Below are positions 48,401 through 63,400 of a DNA stretch of 64,000 nucleotides, one piece after another. How positions within the stretch are numbered: the first letter of the stretch is position 1; every line of letters starts with the position of its first letter. The DNA comes from Opisthocomus hoazin (Eukaryota; Chordata; Aves; Opisthocomiformes; Opisthocomidae), in assembly GCF_030867145.1 (NCBI RefSeq), contig NC_134434.1, positions 9,734,001 through 9,798,000 of the forward strand, in the 5' to 3' direction. The notes beneath the pieces are model-generated. The model was not told the DNA's origin and made no database searches. It worked only from the letters and a program-made list of their open reading frames with translations. Position numbers and translations under genes: made by a program.

Positions 48401-51400
48401 ACCCACACACACACATTAGCTCCGCATCTGCTGCCTTCTGCAGAGCCTGCAGTGTCACTGAGCACTCCATGCTGTCTCTGTGTGGAATCCAGGCTTTGAG
48501 CAGAGCAAGGCATTGCCTCTCTTCATCACTCTGCAGTCTCCTGGGGTTTTCTTCATTTGTTCTTCACTGGCCAAAACCCCATTTTTTTTGTTAATGTTCT
48601 GGTAAAGTTAAAAACGCGACAATCCTAGGAGCAGGTCCTGACAATTTCACGCTTCTCCGTGCTAACAGGATCCTCTCCTGATTCTCATGTCTGCACACAA
48701 GGCAACATCTCACTGTCCTTGTTGAAGCCAAGCTGTCTGATGGTTAGAGAGCGAGTCTGCAGATGAGTCTCCTGAGGGGCTGTTCCTGCTTCGCTATGTC
48801 CTTTCTGGGGCCTTGGGTGCCCTTCTTTGCCTCCATGTCCCCAGTGCCCCTGCTTTAGAGATGACTGCAGCTAATCGGTATTTATCCAGCCCTTGGCTGC
48901 ACTGGGTGAAAGGGGCTGTCTAGGAGGATGATGTTCATTATTAGGACAGACCTGCCTTCTGAAGGTGGCTTTTAGCCTTGTGAGATGCCAAGAGTTTGTA
49001 TCACCTTCTCTGTTTCCCCATCCCTGTGACTGCTGAGATTTCAAGGGTGAATTATCAGCCCTCATCTCGGAGCTCTCACTTTTTCTCACCCGTACTCTGG
49101 TTTGTAGTCATGACAACAAACTTGTTTTAAATAGACATGCACAAAACTCTCCCAAAAGACCCTCCTCACTAGCTCAGCACCTTGATCCTATTGCTTGTCA
49201 ATCCAGGCTGTGTTTTTGTTGCAGCTGCTTTAGAAATCCTGGATTCCTTCCTGAGACTTGTACGTGGGTGTGATGGTAACAGATGAACAGAGTTTATGGG
49301 GAATGCAGAGAGATGCCAAGTTACCCGGTCTGTGTGGGCAGCTAATGGAAAACCTGAGCTCAGGAACAAGGCTGTAGAGATAGCCTGGACCAGACATGCA
49401 CTTGCCAGGAAGAGTTCAGTTGCTGACACTACCAGCAGTGGGTGCAGCTGAACCTGCTCTACCGTGGTCTCATAAAACATTAAAATATGCTTGAAAATAT
49501 GCTGACTTGACAGCCTTCTTAAATCCAGGGCTGGTTCCTGCATGATTGAAGTTGCAAAGCAATGCATAAAATCAGGCCAGCTATGACCATGGTTGGTGGT
49601 AACCAAGAAAGGGAATTATTTTGAACTCAATGAGCTTTTGTGTTAACTGTGTCCCTTTTCTCTGGGTAGCCTTTAACACAGGTGGGACGAACTACTTCCC
49701 ACACTGTAAAAGAAATTCCATTTTTCTTTTCCTGGGGCACTGTTGAGCTAAACATCGCACTTCACTTTGAGGAGTTTCCCTGGCTATTGTTGCTGGCTAA
49801 CCTTTGCTGGCTGTGGCTGGAAGAGCTTGCCTTGTCTCTGAGCTCTAGGCAATGGTTTGTGCCTGGAGATTTTGCCCCTTTCTCTGACAAATGGCTTGTG
49901 TCTTACCGCTCATTTGTGTGGGTCACTGGGAGCAGAGGAGCCAGAAACTGCAAGGTGAGCAATAGGAAATAATGGCAGTGAGAGCAGCAGTATAGGCAAG
50001 CAGGTTGAACATGGGGTTGTATGTGACCTTCAGATCCTTGCCTGAATTTTGGACTATCACTGCCTGTTTAGATTAGTGTTTGTCAGGACATAGGTCTGAA
50101 TGTAAGTGGAGTGGTGCTGCAAAGAGGAGGTTATAAGAACTGGAATTAGGAAGTAGTCATAGACTTGTTATTTCATCTCCTAATGTGAGCTGGAGAATCG
50201 GAGGTACTGGTGGGAAGGCTGTCCATGGTGATAACAGATTCGCACCCAGGCCCTAAAACCAGGGTCTGCCTTGCCTGCTTTACTAGATGCTTCTGTGAGC
50301 GTGACAAGAAATTTGCCCCCTTCTCCCCCTCCACCAAGCTGTGCATTGTAAAGGGGAAAGACACTTTAAAAGCTACAAGGGTCTCTTGGCAATGCACAGA
50401 GGGGGTTCTGCATCTGGCCAACGCCTTGAAGTCTAATCTCATTTACAGTTGTCAGCGTGGGCTGCTGGAGGAGATGAAAGGCAGAGGACAAGGAGGGAGA
50501 ATAGATTAGTCTCGAGCAGAGGGCACTGGGAGTGCACCTGCCTCTGCCCCGCTACCTTGAGGAGGGGCGGCAGTAGCAGCTGGGCGTGTGTCATCTGCTG
50601 CTCTTTGAGGCGCCCGGCCATGGAGCACACGATTAATGGCTCAAGGGGCTGGGCTTTTGTGAGCGATAAAGCCCTGGGATTTAGGCAGGGCTCTCGGGCC
50701 TTTTTTCTGAGCAGCGCCATCACTTTACATTTCTCAAGTGGCGTTTTGGTCTCGGGGAGCTGCTGGCTGTGGGCACAATGCTTCCCTTTCTCCTCCCTCC
50801 CCAAACTGGGCTGACCTTTGTCATGCGGCATTAACCCTTTGACTCCTCCACTTTGGGTTATAGGGTTGGGGAAAAAAAAGAGAGTCCCTCCAAATTCATT
50901 GCCCTGTGGATAGACGTGAAGGGAAGAATAGGCTAGTAAGAGAGGGTCTGTTTTTGCTGAAGGAGATTGGTTTGATGATGCTGTCTGGATTATCAACCCC
51001 TTGCCTTCTGCCAGAGGCTCTTTTGAATACAGTAGCCCCCAGGAAAAAGGGGAGGGGAGTTTATCCGTCATTCAAGGACAGAAACTCAGGCATTGAGCAG
51101 CAAATAGATGTCTAAGAGACTATTCCCTCTGCAGGGTAATGCCTTGTCTTTTACCCTGCCTGGATTAGCCTGTGTCCGTCCCCAGTGTTGTTACAGTGGA
51201 TGGCAATCTCCCAGCACTTCAAGGCTTATACCCAGATTTGGCTTTTAGCCACGATACACCGGAGTGATGGCTCAGCATGAAAAAGCTACCTGGAGGTCGT
51301 TAATGATCTTCCTGCCTCTTGCAGCATGAACAGCAAAACCTCCCCAAGTTCCTCCTTAATCTTCTAATACCTCTGTACACTGAACACTAGCCAGCCCCTA

Positions 51401-54400
51401 AGCTGGATGCGGGTCTCTGGGATTGTCTGTCTTTACACCTTCCCTGCAGCATGAAAGGTTTGTGATCAGCCACCCCATTTCCCCTTCCCTGGCTATTCGA
51501 ATACTCCTCTCTCCAATCCCGCCAGCCTGTATGTGGACTGTTGGCTTTGCTTACTGCAAAATTTGGGAGTAGAAGCCATCAATATGAACCAGACATCAGT
51601 AGTGTTGCAAACACAGCACTATTAAGCTTGTGCTGTAGAAGTAAGCATCCCCTGAAATGTTTCAAGGAGTCATAACAAACACACCGAAAAGCACATGGAG
51701 GCTGAGTCAGTCTTACACAGCTCGTGAGTTACTGGCAGCTTGGTGTCTCTAGATTTGTGAAAGCCTCAGGAGTCTTCCTACTCATTACACATTTGTGTAC
51801 CTTCCAGCTGTCTGGAAACCTGCACGGTAGAGTGCAGCGTCCGAGAGGGACAGCGAGCTGCGTTCGGACCGTTGTATCTCTCTGCTGCCTCCTGATCCCA
51901 GCTGCGGTGGGAGGCTTTGGTAGTGTGCGCTCTGCCATTTCAGCTGAATGTGCGGGATGGTTTTTAGGCACATGGGGTTTTTTAGATTCTTGCTAATGCA
52001 TTGTTCTCTAATTCTGTCTTGCACATAGAAAATCACCGAAGCAATAAGAACGTTTAAGCCTGCATGTTTAAAAAGAAACAGATTGGGGGGGGGGGCCATA
52101 AACACAGAGTGGCTTGATGCTGTTCTGCAAATCAGCTGGTGCATTGTGCTCTGTGGCAGTGTGCTGTGTTGTGACAGAGAAGGGGAAGAGATCATCCAGT
52201 CTCCAGAGGAATAAACCAGCTTCTTAGCGAGTGGAAACAGTTTGGAGGTGCTTTTTGACACCATCATCGCTTACACCTGTAACATTTACAGGGCTTTTAA
52301 AGTTACACTCTGTCAGACCTGGAAAGCAAGCGTTTCTCCTCTGCGGTAGGAAGTATGAAGTTCCTGTTGCCTTCCGGTGTTTGCAGTCACTGCAAATGTA
52401 CCAGGGCAGGTTTACAAATTAAATGCAGCAGTGGGCGTGTTTGAGTTTGACAGCAGCCAAGGAAGCTGTGATCTGTTTCTGCCTCCTCGCTAGGCATTGT
52501 ACAATGCATTAGTCTGAAATCAGCTTGGTGCCAATACACCACGAGATGGAGTTCATGGGGTGCAGGTGATCGGCTGTTTTCCTGCACTGTTGTACTTACA
52601 GGCTGCTGAGGAAAGCTGAATCTAAATGCTCTGGATTTTTATGTGACTCAAACTTTGCAGTGTTTGCCTGTTCAAGCTGTAGCACTTGGGACAGTCACTT
52701 CTTTCCCTTTCGTCTCCTGATCTCCTGAGTGGTGGTATTCTCCCCTGATTCAGCTGCTCCTGGTGGCACTGGGAATATTCTGTCACTAGAGATGGTATGT
52801 CTTAGTGAAATGTGTAGTGAAAGTCCTGAATGTTTGTAATCTGACCTGTCCTGATACTTGTTTTTGGGACCAGTCACCGTCACCTCTGCCCTGGATGGAT
52901 TCTAGCTGGCTAATTGTACTTCTCTCATGGTAATTTCAGCTGGAAAAGTTGGCTTTTCTTTTCTGTTGTATGGGGCGAAGATCATGCAAAGGCCTTGCAT
53001 GAGATCTGGCTATCTAGCTCATTGTAAGCCTGCAAAGTGTTTCTTTTGGATGCTGTGTTGGAGTAGAGGAGTCTGGAGACTGACTTCTGCCTTGGGCTGT
53101 CCCTGTGTTACATTCGGTGTCTTGTGCAAGGGCTGCTGTTGCACTCTCATCAGCTAGTCTGGGACCAACCTGGAGCTTCTCTTCCTTCTTTAGAAAGCAC
53201 AAACCAGCACAGAATTGTAGATTCTCTGGAAGTGACCTTAATTAGCAATGACTGATTACTAGTGCCTGTAGTGTGGGGTTGTTCTCTGTGCCAGGCAATC
53301 ATGAAGAGAATGCACAAAAGTCTCACTTGGACCTTGAATTCCTTCAACTCTAAGACTAAAACCCCAGCACTAACAAGACACGGTGAATACATGTATTTTT
53401 AGTATATGCTCCTGTTGCTTAGGAACAGCTGTCTGCAGTGACCCTATGTTGCTGGTGAGAAGACTAATGATGTATGAAACTGATGTTAAACAAGCAGGAT
53501 CAATCTTACCCCTAGGAACCGTTCTTCATGTTCTTTGATAATTGACATACTCTGTAAGAGGCGTGTACTCTGGAGTTTCCTGAGGAAAAAAGAAATGAGG
53601 CTGCTGGAGGCAAAGATGTTAGTTACTACCTACAAACCTCTAGTCTCATGTGCGTCTTCAGGGCAGTGTTGCCTGAGGAAGCATCACTGCCTCTATGATC
53701 CTTTGTGAATAGGTACCAGAGATGACGGAGACCCTGCTTTGTGTAGCATACCCGTTTGTGATGTATGATTGTAGTGGAAGTGCCTGTCGATGACAGCCTG
53801 CAGCCAGCAAGAGGTAGCCATGCTTACCTCTTGGCAGAGAAAGGATCAATATTGTAAGAGATAAAAAATGGGAAGTTTCACAAAAGCCACTGGAGGACTT
53901 GATCCTGTGTGCTCTGACTTGGTCTGGCGAAGTGCTTGAAAACAAGTGTGACAATTGTCCTGGACCCATTATAGGTCTAACATGAACTGTATGTTTTGCT
54001 GGGGCTGGTACCAGCACGGTGTGTCTCCTAAGGGATTTGGAGAGCAAAGTGGGTTTTTAATTCTGCTCCTTGGCTCTGAAACAGAGCCAGATGCTTGTTC
54101 CCCTCCACTGGCTTCCTGCCACCCTTCTGACATGTTTGCTTACCCTCATGCTGAGAAATAATGGGAAGTGGGCCTTGAACATCTTTCCTCACTGCAGGAA
54201 GTGGCCTCCATGGAAGGATGTTGCGTTTTAGTCTTGTTGTTTGCACTGGAGAGGAAAATGAAGTGTTTATTGTGGTTCCTTCTTCCATTTGAACTGCTGC
54301 CTCTTCCCTCAGCTACTCCCTCTTGATTCCTACTAGAGGAGTTGCTTTTGCACACAGTCTTGTTGTTAGTGGATTTGTGTCTCTGGGTTGTTCTCCTCCC

Positions 54401-57400
54401 CGTCAGCAGGGAAGGCGTTTTTCCTTCATGTGTCCCCTGACAATAATATTTGGGTTTTGGAGAAACATTTATTTTGCACTGATTGGTGCATTTAGGCAAC
54501 CTCTTTAGGGGAGACTGCTGTGAAGAATAAGGGAGATGGTCCTGCTGCTGCTCTCTTTGGTCTCTGAGCTGTGCCTGGAGACCATGACAGGAGGAACAAC
54601 TTCCTTCCAACATAAATAAAGTGTCTGAACAATCTTCATAGAGCTGCATCACTGCTTTATCATGCTTTGACTTGCTAGCCCTGGGAAGTGTTTGGGGAAG
54701 TCTCTGTGTATGTGTGCAGGATTGCTGTTGTGCCTTCAGCATGCTAAATATTCTGGTGTTGTCTCCTCTAGAGCTCTATAAACTGCAGTGTATGTTGGCT
54801 TCTTTAGAGCATTCTCCAGTGTTAGCCATCCCCACCAGAGATTTTTGCTCTTGCAGTGCTCTTCAGTTAGCCTGCATCCCAGAGGCTGTGGTGTGCTGGC
54901 TTGCTTGTGTGCTCTTCACCTGGATGGGAGCCTCCTGCCTGTGTTCATTGCCTTCTACAGCATTTGGGGAGGCCAAAGCCACCTCCTTCTATGAATGAGT
55001 GCAATGGCCAGTTTGTCTGCCTGTCAGATATGACAGGAAAAAGCTTTTGTGGTGGAGAGAGCAGCAGCATGGCTTCAGACTTACGTGTGAGAGCCAAAGC
55101 TGGCTGGGGTGTAAATGCTGCACAGTCCACTTAACAAGACAGGTGCGTAGGGTGACATCTCCCAGGGTGGTGATAGCCAAAATGTCTCCCAAAGTATTGT
55201 TGTATGTGTCTGAGATAGCATCTTCCAGCCTTATTCCCTCTGTGGCCCCTTGAGCTGAGAGCTGCCATTGCTGCCTTGATTTATGGGATCTTTTAGGGTT
55301 GGTACTGGTGGCCAAGAAGAGCTGGGGCAGAAAGTCATTTGCCAGCTGCTGATTTATGGCCCTAGTATACAGTCCTGAAAAGCACAGTGAGATTTTTCTG
55401 GACTTTATGCAGTTCCAGCTCAGTGGAAGCTCCAGGCTGTTATTTGACCATGTGGAGTAATAAAACTGTGAAAACTAATTAACTTTTGGGCCTACTGCAA
55501 AACAAACTAGTTCATGCAAAAAATTACTCTATGCTTGCAAGCAACAGTGTCTTTACGGGTTTATAAGCCTGTATTTAATGACCAAGCATGTAGTACGATG
55601 CGCAAAGTATGTTTCTTTTGCTGACTTCTAAGGCTGAGCAGAATATATCAAGCTCTGTCAGTCACTGAGGATCTGAATACCAGCTTGGGGTAATGTTCTC
55701 CTTCATTCTTATTAATTACGTAGCTGATGTGTGGGTGGAGGTTTGACATAAAGCTGCATTGGATGGTTTCTTATAGTGTAAACCAGCCTGAATTACGCAC
55801 ACCCAACCTGAGCTGAAGCAGTTCATTCAAGCAAAGATGCTCTGTGCAGTGTGAGTGCTGTAGTCTTTCTGGGGTCATTCTCTGCTCACTGTTCCCGTGA
55901 GGTGTAGCAGAATGAGCTCTTTCCCAGTGGGAACACCAAGGTGTTTCTCTGATGTTGGCAGGCAAACAGTCAGCCCTGCTCAGGATCTGCCTCCTGTGAT
56001 GAGGATGCTCTGCGTGTGCCAGTTGTGATGGTGACATCAGAGAAGGGACGTTTCTGAGTGCCCTGATGTTGTGTTCCTTGCCAATGGTGAGACACTTATC
56101 AACATTGTATAGATGATCCAACCTCTGTCATCCTGCACCAATTTGGAGGGAGGGAGTGACTGGCAGTTCTTCCCATTTAATCAGAATGTCTAAAGTAACC
56201 CTGCTCCTGTCCCATTGCTCCTGCATTACTCAGTAGCCCTTAATGCTGGCTGTCTAACTGCCTGTATTGTTAGCCGAAGTTGTGCCTGTGGATTCCTGTT
56301 CTCCTTTGCTAGGGTCTGTCAGTTGATCTGGTGGCAGAGCTCTGTGTAGAGCCTTTGTTCACTGGGCACACGATGCAGCTTTGCTGTTATTTTCTGATCA
56401 ATGACTCATCACCCCAAAGAGCAGAGCTGGCCCTTTTGCAGAACATAGGGTGCTCTGGAGTAAGCTATGCAGTTGTTTGCTATGTTTGAGCTGCACAGGC
56501 TTGAGCTGCGGTTCCTCAGAAAGCTGCAGGCAGTGCATGGCCTGTCCTCTCCCCCTGTTGAGAAGAGAAGGGAGGAAAGTTGAGTATCATACCAGATCCC
56601 TTTGCTGCTCCGCTACATGGCTGTGGAATGAGGGAACCTGATCTGGAGCTACCTACTGTGGGGTGAAGGTTGTGTGCTGGCCAGGTCTATGCACACACCT
56701 GGGTCACACAGAGAGCGTCTCATATCTTGACAATCATACTTGTCATGATTGCTGATACTGCAGCAGGTATTTGGAATTTGAAAGAGAAACCATCTTAAAG
56801 GTAGGAACACTGTGATGAGAGTTTTAAAAACAATTTTTTTTTTTTTTTAAGTTTTCCCTCCTCTCTTTCTAATGGATGCACTTGAATTGTTGTAAAACTC
56901 AGTACCAGAGTACCAGCTGGCATGGGTCTGTCGCAAGCTTTGGTTTTCTCCACTAAGCCAAGTGTTACTGCAGAGCTATTATTTGACCTAAAACAAGTGT
57001 GTGTGCATACTTGCTGCTATAGAATTCTGCTTTTTCACGCATCAAATCAAGTCCCTGAGGATTTTCACCTCCCGCCCAGATCTGGCAGACAGTGAAAAAG
57101 GGAGCTATTTTTAATCTGAAATGTTCTGTGTTTTAAGTCTAAAGTATAAAATGTAGTTTTTCTCCTTACAAGTTTCATGGCTGATTGCTATAAAACTCCT
57201 TGTCTTTAAAGGAAGGATAAAACTTCCTACAGGAAGGACAAAAGTTCTGATTTTTGGGGCTATGGATCTTAGTTCCTTTGCAAAACCAAAAAACAGTGGC
57301 AGTCACTGTCCTTGGATTAAAGAATTTACCAAGGAGGAGAAACAATTTAACAGAGCAGTCTAGCAAAGTCTAGTGTGATAGAGTGGTATCAAGGGACCCA

Positions 57401-60400
57401 GTTCCCCTCCAGAAGGAGAGATGATGGCCACTTTATTAGGAATCATTTGCCTGAAACAAGACTTCTGGCAACCAAAGAGACCAGTATCACCGACACAACG
57501 GTGTTTACACTCCTGTTATCATCTTCTTGCTGTCAATACAGTTCCATCATCCTACTGGAGTCACTGCTCCATCCGCCCTCTTTGAAAGGCTGGCATGTGT
57601 TGTCCAGGAGAGAAGAGAAATTTCTGGTCCAAGTGTTCTCCTTGCCCAGAAGAAATAGCTATAGAAGAAGTTTCTTCCTCTCCCCGCTGTAGGGGCTGTT
57701 CTGTGCCTGAGCCAAGCCTGACAAGTGAAAGGGGAGGTCACTTTCCAGAGCAGGTCCATCCTTCAGCGTCAACCATCCCGTGCCCAGGGGTGTGAGGATG
57801 AGGGTAGCAAGTTGTAACCACCAAGGTGCAGACGCTTGTCTAAGCAATAAGGGCTCAGACCTCTGGCTTCTTTTTGCCCTAAAGGGCCAAGGAGGGAGAG
57901 AGGGAGAGCAGATCTGACCATACAGGCAGGCTTGAGCTGGGAAAAGCAACATGCTTGGCTTTGCATGGTAAGCTTTAGGTCAGGACTTCAGGCTAGGCAG
58001 TAGGCTGGATGCCTTGGGTGTGACAGGAGCAACGTTCTCTTGTTAGTGCTGAACCCTGCTGCGTCTGTCCCTCCGGCACCAGTGGAGCTGCTTCAGTGCA
58101 AACCTCAGCTGAGCTTTCTTCTGGCTCCCAGTGCTGAAGGGGCTATTTGTGACAGTCAAAGTGGTCTCTGTGCTGGTGGCCCCTTGAACTGGGACAGCCC
58201 TCACCTGCCCTGCTGCAGCCTTGGTCAGCACAGAGTTGCAGGTAATGAAACACAAGGTAAGAGGAGCTCCCTGCAGTTGTATGGGCAGAATTTTTCCTTG
58301 ATGAGTATAACTCTATTCTGGTTACCAACCTGGTAGCCGCCTGCAGACATAGCCTTGGTCTTTGCTGTAAGGACTGTAATGCAGCCTGTCAGTCACAGCA
58401 TCCTGGCACCTGATAAGGCTTAATGGGGCAGCCAAGCGCTAAGCCCAGCAGACCACTCACAGTACTGCCCTGCAGCGTGCTCCTCTCTTTTCTGCCTGAG
58501 GCAGCCGGTGAGCAGCACTCATCTCCTGGGGCTAGCTAGCTAGATCGCTGGTGTTTCTGCCTGGCCTTTGTCTCACTGGTGTTGCTGACTAGATATGTCA
58601 CTAAGCAGCAGCAGAGAGAGACCCAGTGGCTCAGATCTGATTAACCTCTACAACTTTATCCTGTGTCTTAATTGGATTAGCTGCAGGGGGGTGGTTTTGC
58701 TGTTGTTCCTGTTTCTTCTTCTTAAACAGGTACTTATCACTGTGACATCTGATGCAAGCAACAAATTAGAGTAGCCTGTGAATAAACAAGTGGTGTTTGC
58801 TTTTTCCCCACTGCTCAACTAACAGTTCCTGCCCTTCCTTTCTGAGAAACTTCTGTAGCTGATGCCCCAGAGGTGGGTCTGAGTAAGCCCTGCAGTTGGA
58901 TCTCTTGGGAGGTGCGGGTCTCGCCTGACAGCCTGGATGCCAGACCAAGAGTTCTTGATTGCTAATCGCAGTTCTGTCACTTTTGGGGAGGATTTCTGTT
59001 CAGTAAACGTTCAAAGTAGTATTAAATTTCCATGTTCAGTTTCTTTCATCTTTTCCCTGAGCTTTTTGGTTTCCTTCAGGGCCTGATTCTTCTGCACCTT
59101 AGGGTTTTTGCTTGTATCATTGCAGTGGCTGTGGCCTGTAGGGAATTTGCCTTATTCATCACTGCAGTAGCCCTCTTCAAGGACTTCAAACCTTGTTCTC
59201 CAGTATCACTTAATTTAGTTTCACAGGTGGGAACATCGACTGAGTAATACTGGTGATCATATTCTGTTACAATGGGGGACAGGCTGCTACAGACCTGAAA
59301 AAGTAATGGAATCCATTTGATTGTGGGATTGCCCCTCATTCCTCAAGCTGCTGGCTACCTGCGTGGTGCCCAGCTGCGAAAAAGGAGAACCAGTTTACAG
59401 GAGACTTTCCCCCATGTCCATCCCTCTGCCGGCAGCACCCCATTACCTCTTCAACAAGATTAAAATAGAAGTCTTTCTCCTTGCCATAGCTGTAATTGGC
59501 CCTGGACTGGGCGCTGGAGAGGGTCATTCACCTCCCTGGGATGATAGAAAGGATACATGCTGCTGAGAAGCACTCTCTTACATCTGTTTCTAGATAGCTG
59601 TGCACACAAAGACTGAATTGTAGGTGTGATATCAGAGCACAACTCTGTTCCAAGAGGAATAATAGATGTACCAGCACCACACTAGCTGTTACAGGATCAA
59701 AAGTGCTGTTACGTTAAAGCTGGTAATACTGCCTGGCTTAGCAAAAGGGCTGAGAAATTGTTCCAGGGTTTTAATGTATGTTCAGATAAACTGTATTCCA
59801 TAGTGAGGATTGGGCCTTTGAATTTAGTTCATGCACAATAGCATGGGGTTTAGTGCCTTGGTGAAAATGTAACTCCAGGGAATTCCCTCTTTACACAGGG
59901 CTTGAATGCGATTCAGTTGTGAACACTGCGTGCATCACAGCTGCAGTCTCTAAGTAGAGGATCTGGTGCTTTGTTGCATCTGGGGTGCCTTTATGGGGTG
60001 TGTGGTTTTCAGGCATGGGCTCTGCTGCTGCTCGTAAAGAAAATGTGATCATTAAGTTGAATTACGATGGACGTTAGTTTCCTTTTTCAGATTTAATATA
60101 TTCATGTATTTCGCGTCCACTGGCCCCTCAGCAGCTTGCATGCTGGATATGTAAATTGATAGCTGCAGAGGATGACTGATCCATTAATAGGTGGAATTTG
60201 ATGCTTATAAAAATGAATGCATTGAATGTTGCATGGCAATGGTTTGCTTGAATTTTTCAGTCGCCTGAGGATCTCTTACTTGGAATTCTGTGGCTTGGGC
60301 TATATTTGTTACAAAAGCAATACAAATGGAGAGGCCCTGTAGTTTCAGAGGGTTGGCTATTCTTTTGTCTGTGAGTATCACTTACACTTTTTCTGTATCA

Positions 60401-63400
60401 AATGTTATTCCAAGGAAGCTGTGAAAGTGTGAAATGCAATGATATCTGAAAACAAAGCAATGCAGTCCAAATTCACTGTGTCCACAGAAATATCTGTCTT
60501 TGGAGATCTGTTCAGGTACTATTTTTCAGGAAAAGCCAAGTTTTAGTAGATAATTTTTCATTATTAAGCTTTTATGGAAGGATGTAGAGGACTAAAAGGA
60601 TTTGGTGGGTCATTAAAAGAAGTACAGATCTGCCACTGTGGGGTTTTAAACACAAGATGAAATTCTGACCCCTCTGAAGGGGCCTCGTTTGCTTCCTTTG
60701 GGCCCCATGCTAATTTCATTACTGATTTCAAAAGGATAAGGGCTTCCCCTGATTTTAATTTTACAGTGTTTCTTTAAGCATGCAGACATAGAAATATTCA
60801 ATTTTTTTCGCTGCGGGCTTTATTACAGGAAGCTCACACAACATGCACCCCTTCCATGGTAGAGCATTTGTGTGGTAAGTTTCATTTTTTTCAGGCACGT
60901 GAGGTTGTGATGATCCCTCAGATATTGAGAGGCTGTGCTCTGAAAACATTGATGCTTCTTGCTTTTCCCTTTAGCACTGTGAGACAAACACTTCAGCTCT
61001 TCATCACTTATGCAAGCCTGGGCTGAAGGGGGAGTAGCAAATATGCAGGGAGAATATTGTGATATGCACCATAAAGTTGTGCCAAGGAGAAAGGAATATC
61101 CAGACTCAAATGGTCTTTTTCCCTGAGGCTTCTATGGTTTATTTTAATTTTCTCTAAGGTGACATGCTGAATCCAAGCCTTGCTAACAGCCAGCATCTTT
61201 CATGTCAGGGAAAAATTTCTTTGCTAGTGTTTTCCTTGGCTACAGCCTCTCTAAATGCTGGTGATTTCAATGCAGCAGAGTTTGACTGTGAAAAGTCTAT
61301 CATTACTGTAACAATGTACAACTCTGCAGGTACTGCATCCAACTCTGGCTGATCTGTTCTCATAAGAATGTATGCCAGGGTTAGACTGAACAGTGTCTCC
61401 ATTTTGCAGCCTGGGGAGATGACCATCTGATGTTTCTGAGAAGGTGATGGAAAGAACCAGATTTGCTGGGTGAGCAGCAGGAATTAGAACCAGGGTGAAG
61501 TACCAGAGTGGGGTGGCTGCGGAAGTGTGGGTGACAGCTTTGTGGTGCTTCTTCCCCACACTACAGTGTTTGGGGGGAGAAAAAAAAAATCTCCTAGAGG
61601 CAAGTAGGTGTGCTTGGTTATGGTGTCTTGCCTCTGAAGCTAGCTAGTTGTGATTGCAGGGATTTGCAGTCTGTTATGGGTTGGTGTAAGCCCATCTTTC
61701 AGCTTGAAAAACAGCTACTGTGTTTACTTGAAGGGCATCAGGCAAGCATGCAGGCAAAACCCAGATGATTTTCTTCTGGAGGCTTGATCTTTCAAACAGT
61801 CAGTGCCCAGGGTTCTTGGGAGTCTTATCTCGAGCTGGTGAACTCGGTGGCAGCTGAAGGTATTTGGCATCTTTGGGTATCAGTTGCTCTTTGGGGCTGC
61901 GGAAAGCAGCATTGCACTGTGGAGGCTTTGGCCAGGCCACTCTAACCACCAGCTCCTTGTCAGAGGGCTCTGGCCTCCTTTGCTTGGACTAGGCTGTGGC
62001 ACACATCTCCACACACAGCAGCCAGCTTCTGTGGCTCAAAGACAGAGGAATGGTAAGATGTATAGGACTGAAAAAGACCTTGAGAAATTTGCCCCCTTCC
62101 CCATCAGCCCCCCACCACAGATCAAAGTTATCTAGACTGTCCCATTTCCTTGGTGTAGGAGGGATTCTCGCTTTCAACTTGTCTAAGACCAGGTCCACAA
62201 GGCCTGGGAAGAGAAGAGTGAATGGAGAAGCTGTTCACCAGGACCCGCTGCTTATGGCAGCACCAGCTGGCAGTTTCTGAAATAATTGTTACTTTCTCTG
62301 CTTCCAAACTCTGTAGAGGTGAGAACTGGAGCAAGCAACACTGGTCTGTTAAAATGGCCATATAATTTTCATTGCCATAATAAAGAGTAATGTAAAATGA
62401 AGTTAATTATTTTATGCAATAGGACAGGAATTAATCTTGTCTAAGCAACCCAGTCTGTCGTACTTCCCTACCTGCTGCAACAAGCAGTTATCTATGCAGT
62501 GAGATTTTCTAGCATAGGAATGCTAACAGAAGAGTGTGCTCTGTATTGAAGACAGCCGTGGGAGTTGCACTGGCTTGCTTTTTAGCTGTATTCCCTCCCT
62601 GGGTTGAGAGGTTGATGAGGCTGATGGCCAGCTTCCAGTTAACACAGTTATTTTGCTAGCTTACTTGGTAACTGTGCTGAAGATCCTGGTATTCCTGAGT
62701 AATCTCGTTTTTGAAGAGGGATTCTGCTGAATCTTTGTCTGTGGAATGAAAGGAGTCAAATCTCTAGTTTGCCCTCCATGCTGGGGAAATGCCCAGACTC
62801 AGGGTGCAAATCCTTAAACCAGCAGCAGGTTTGTGCCTATGCTACATGGGACAGAAACACTGCAGAGCCTAAAGCAACTTCACAGCTGGGCCACAGCTAC
62901 CTCCTTTCTGCTGAGAACAAGTACCGTGACTGACTGTCGCTGCCTTGCATCTGTCTCCGGGGATGCAATAGATTTGCTGTCCCACGCATGCGTATGTGTA
63001 GTACTTCACCGCAGGGCTGAGCAAGGCTAAAAATCTTACCTGTGTATCTCCTGTCCAGCTCCTCCAAGCTGCTCAGTGTGATGAGCAGAGCCTGGTTATA
63101 TCTGTTCTCCATCTGTCCCTTCCTCCTTCATCTTCACTATCGTTAATTGTTAGCATCTGGCTTGAAAGATTGCCTCTTAGCACGATGTGGATGGGATCTT
63201 TCCACAGAGGATTAAGGCTGGAGTGGATTGACAGGAGATGCTATCCTTGCTGTGGGAAGTCTGCCAGTTGTGTGCGGGCTCAGTGCTGCTGCTCTTCCAG
63301 TTACTCCAGTTCATGTCAGGACATGGGCGGGAGTCAGCCGCAGCTCCATGCCCCCTCGGCTGGGTCCAGCTGGCCAGATGTGGCCCAGTGCACTGCATGC

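Noticed and set aside
50439-51071. 210-codon minus ORF in RHBDL3 intron 2 as a nested gene
   Set aside because: No domain, no coding-like composition, and no promoter or splice context.
54146-54742. 198-codon minus ORF rich in Ser, Gln and Lys
   Set aside because: Compositional open frame without recognisable domain or conserved motifs.
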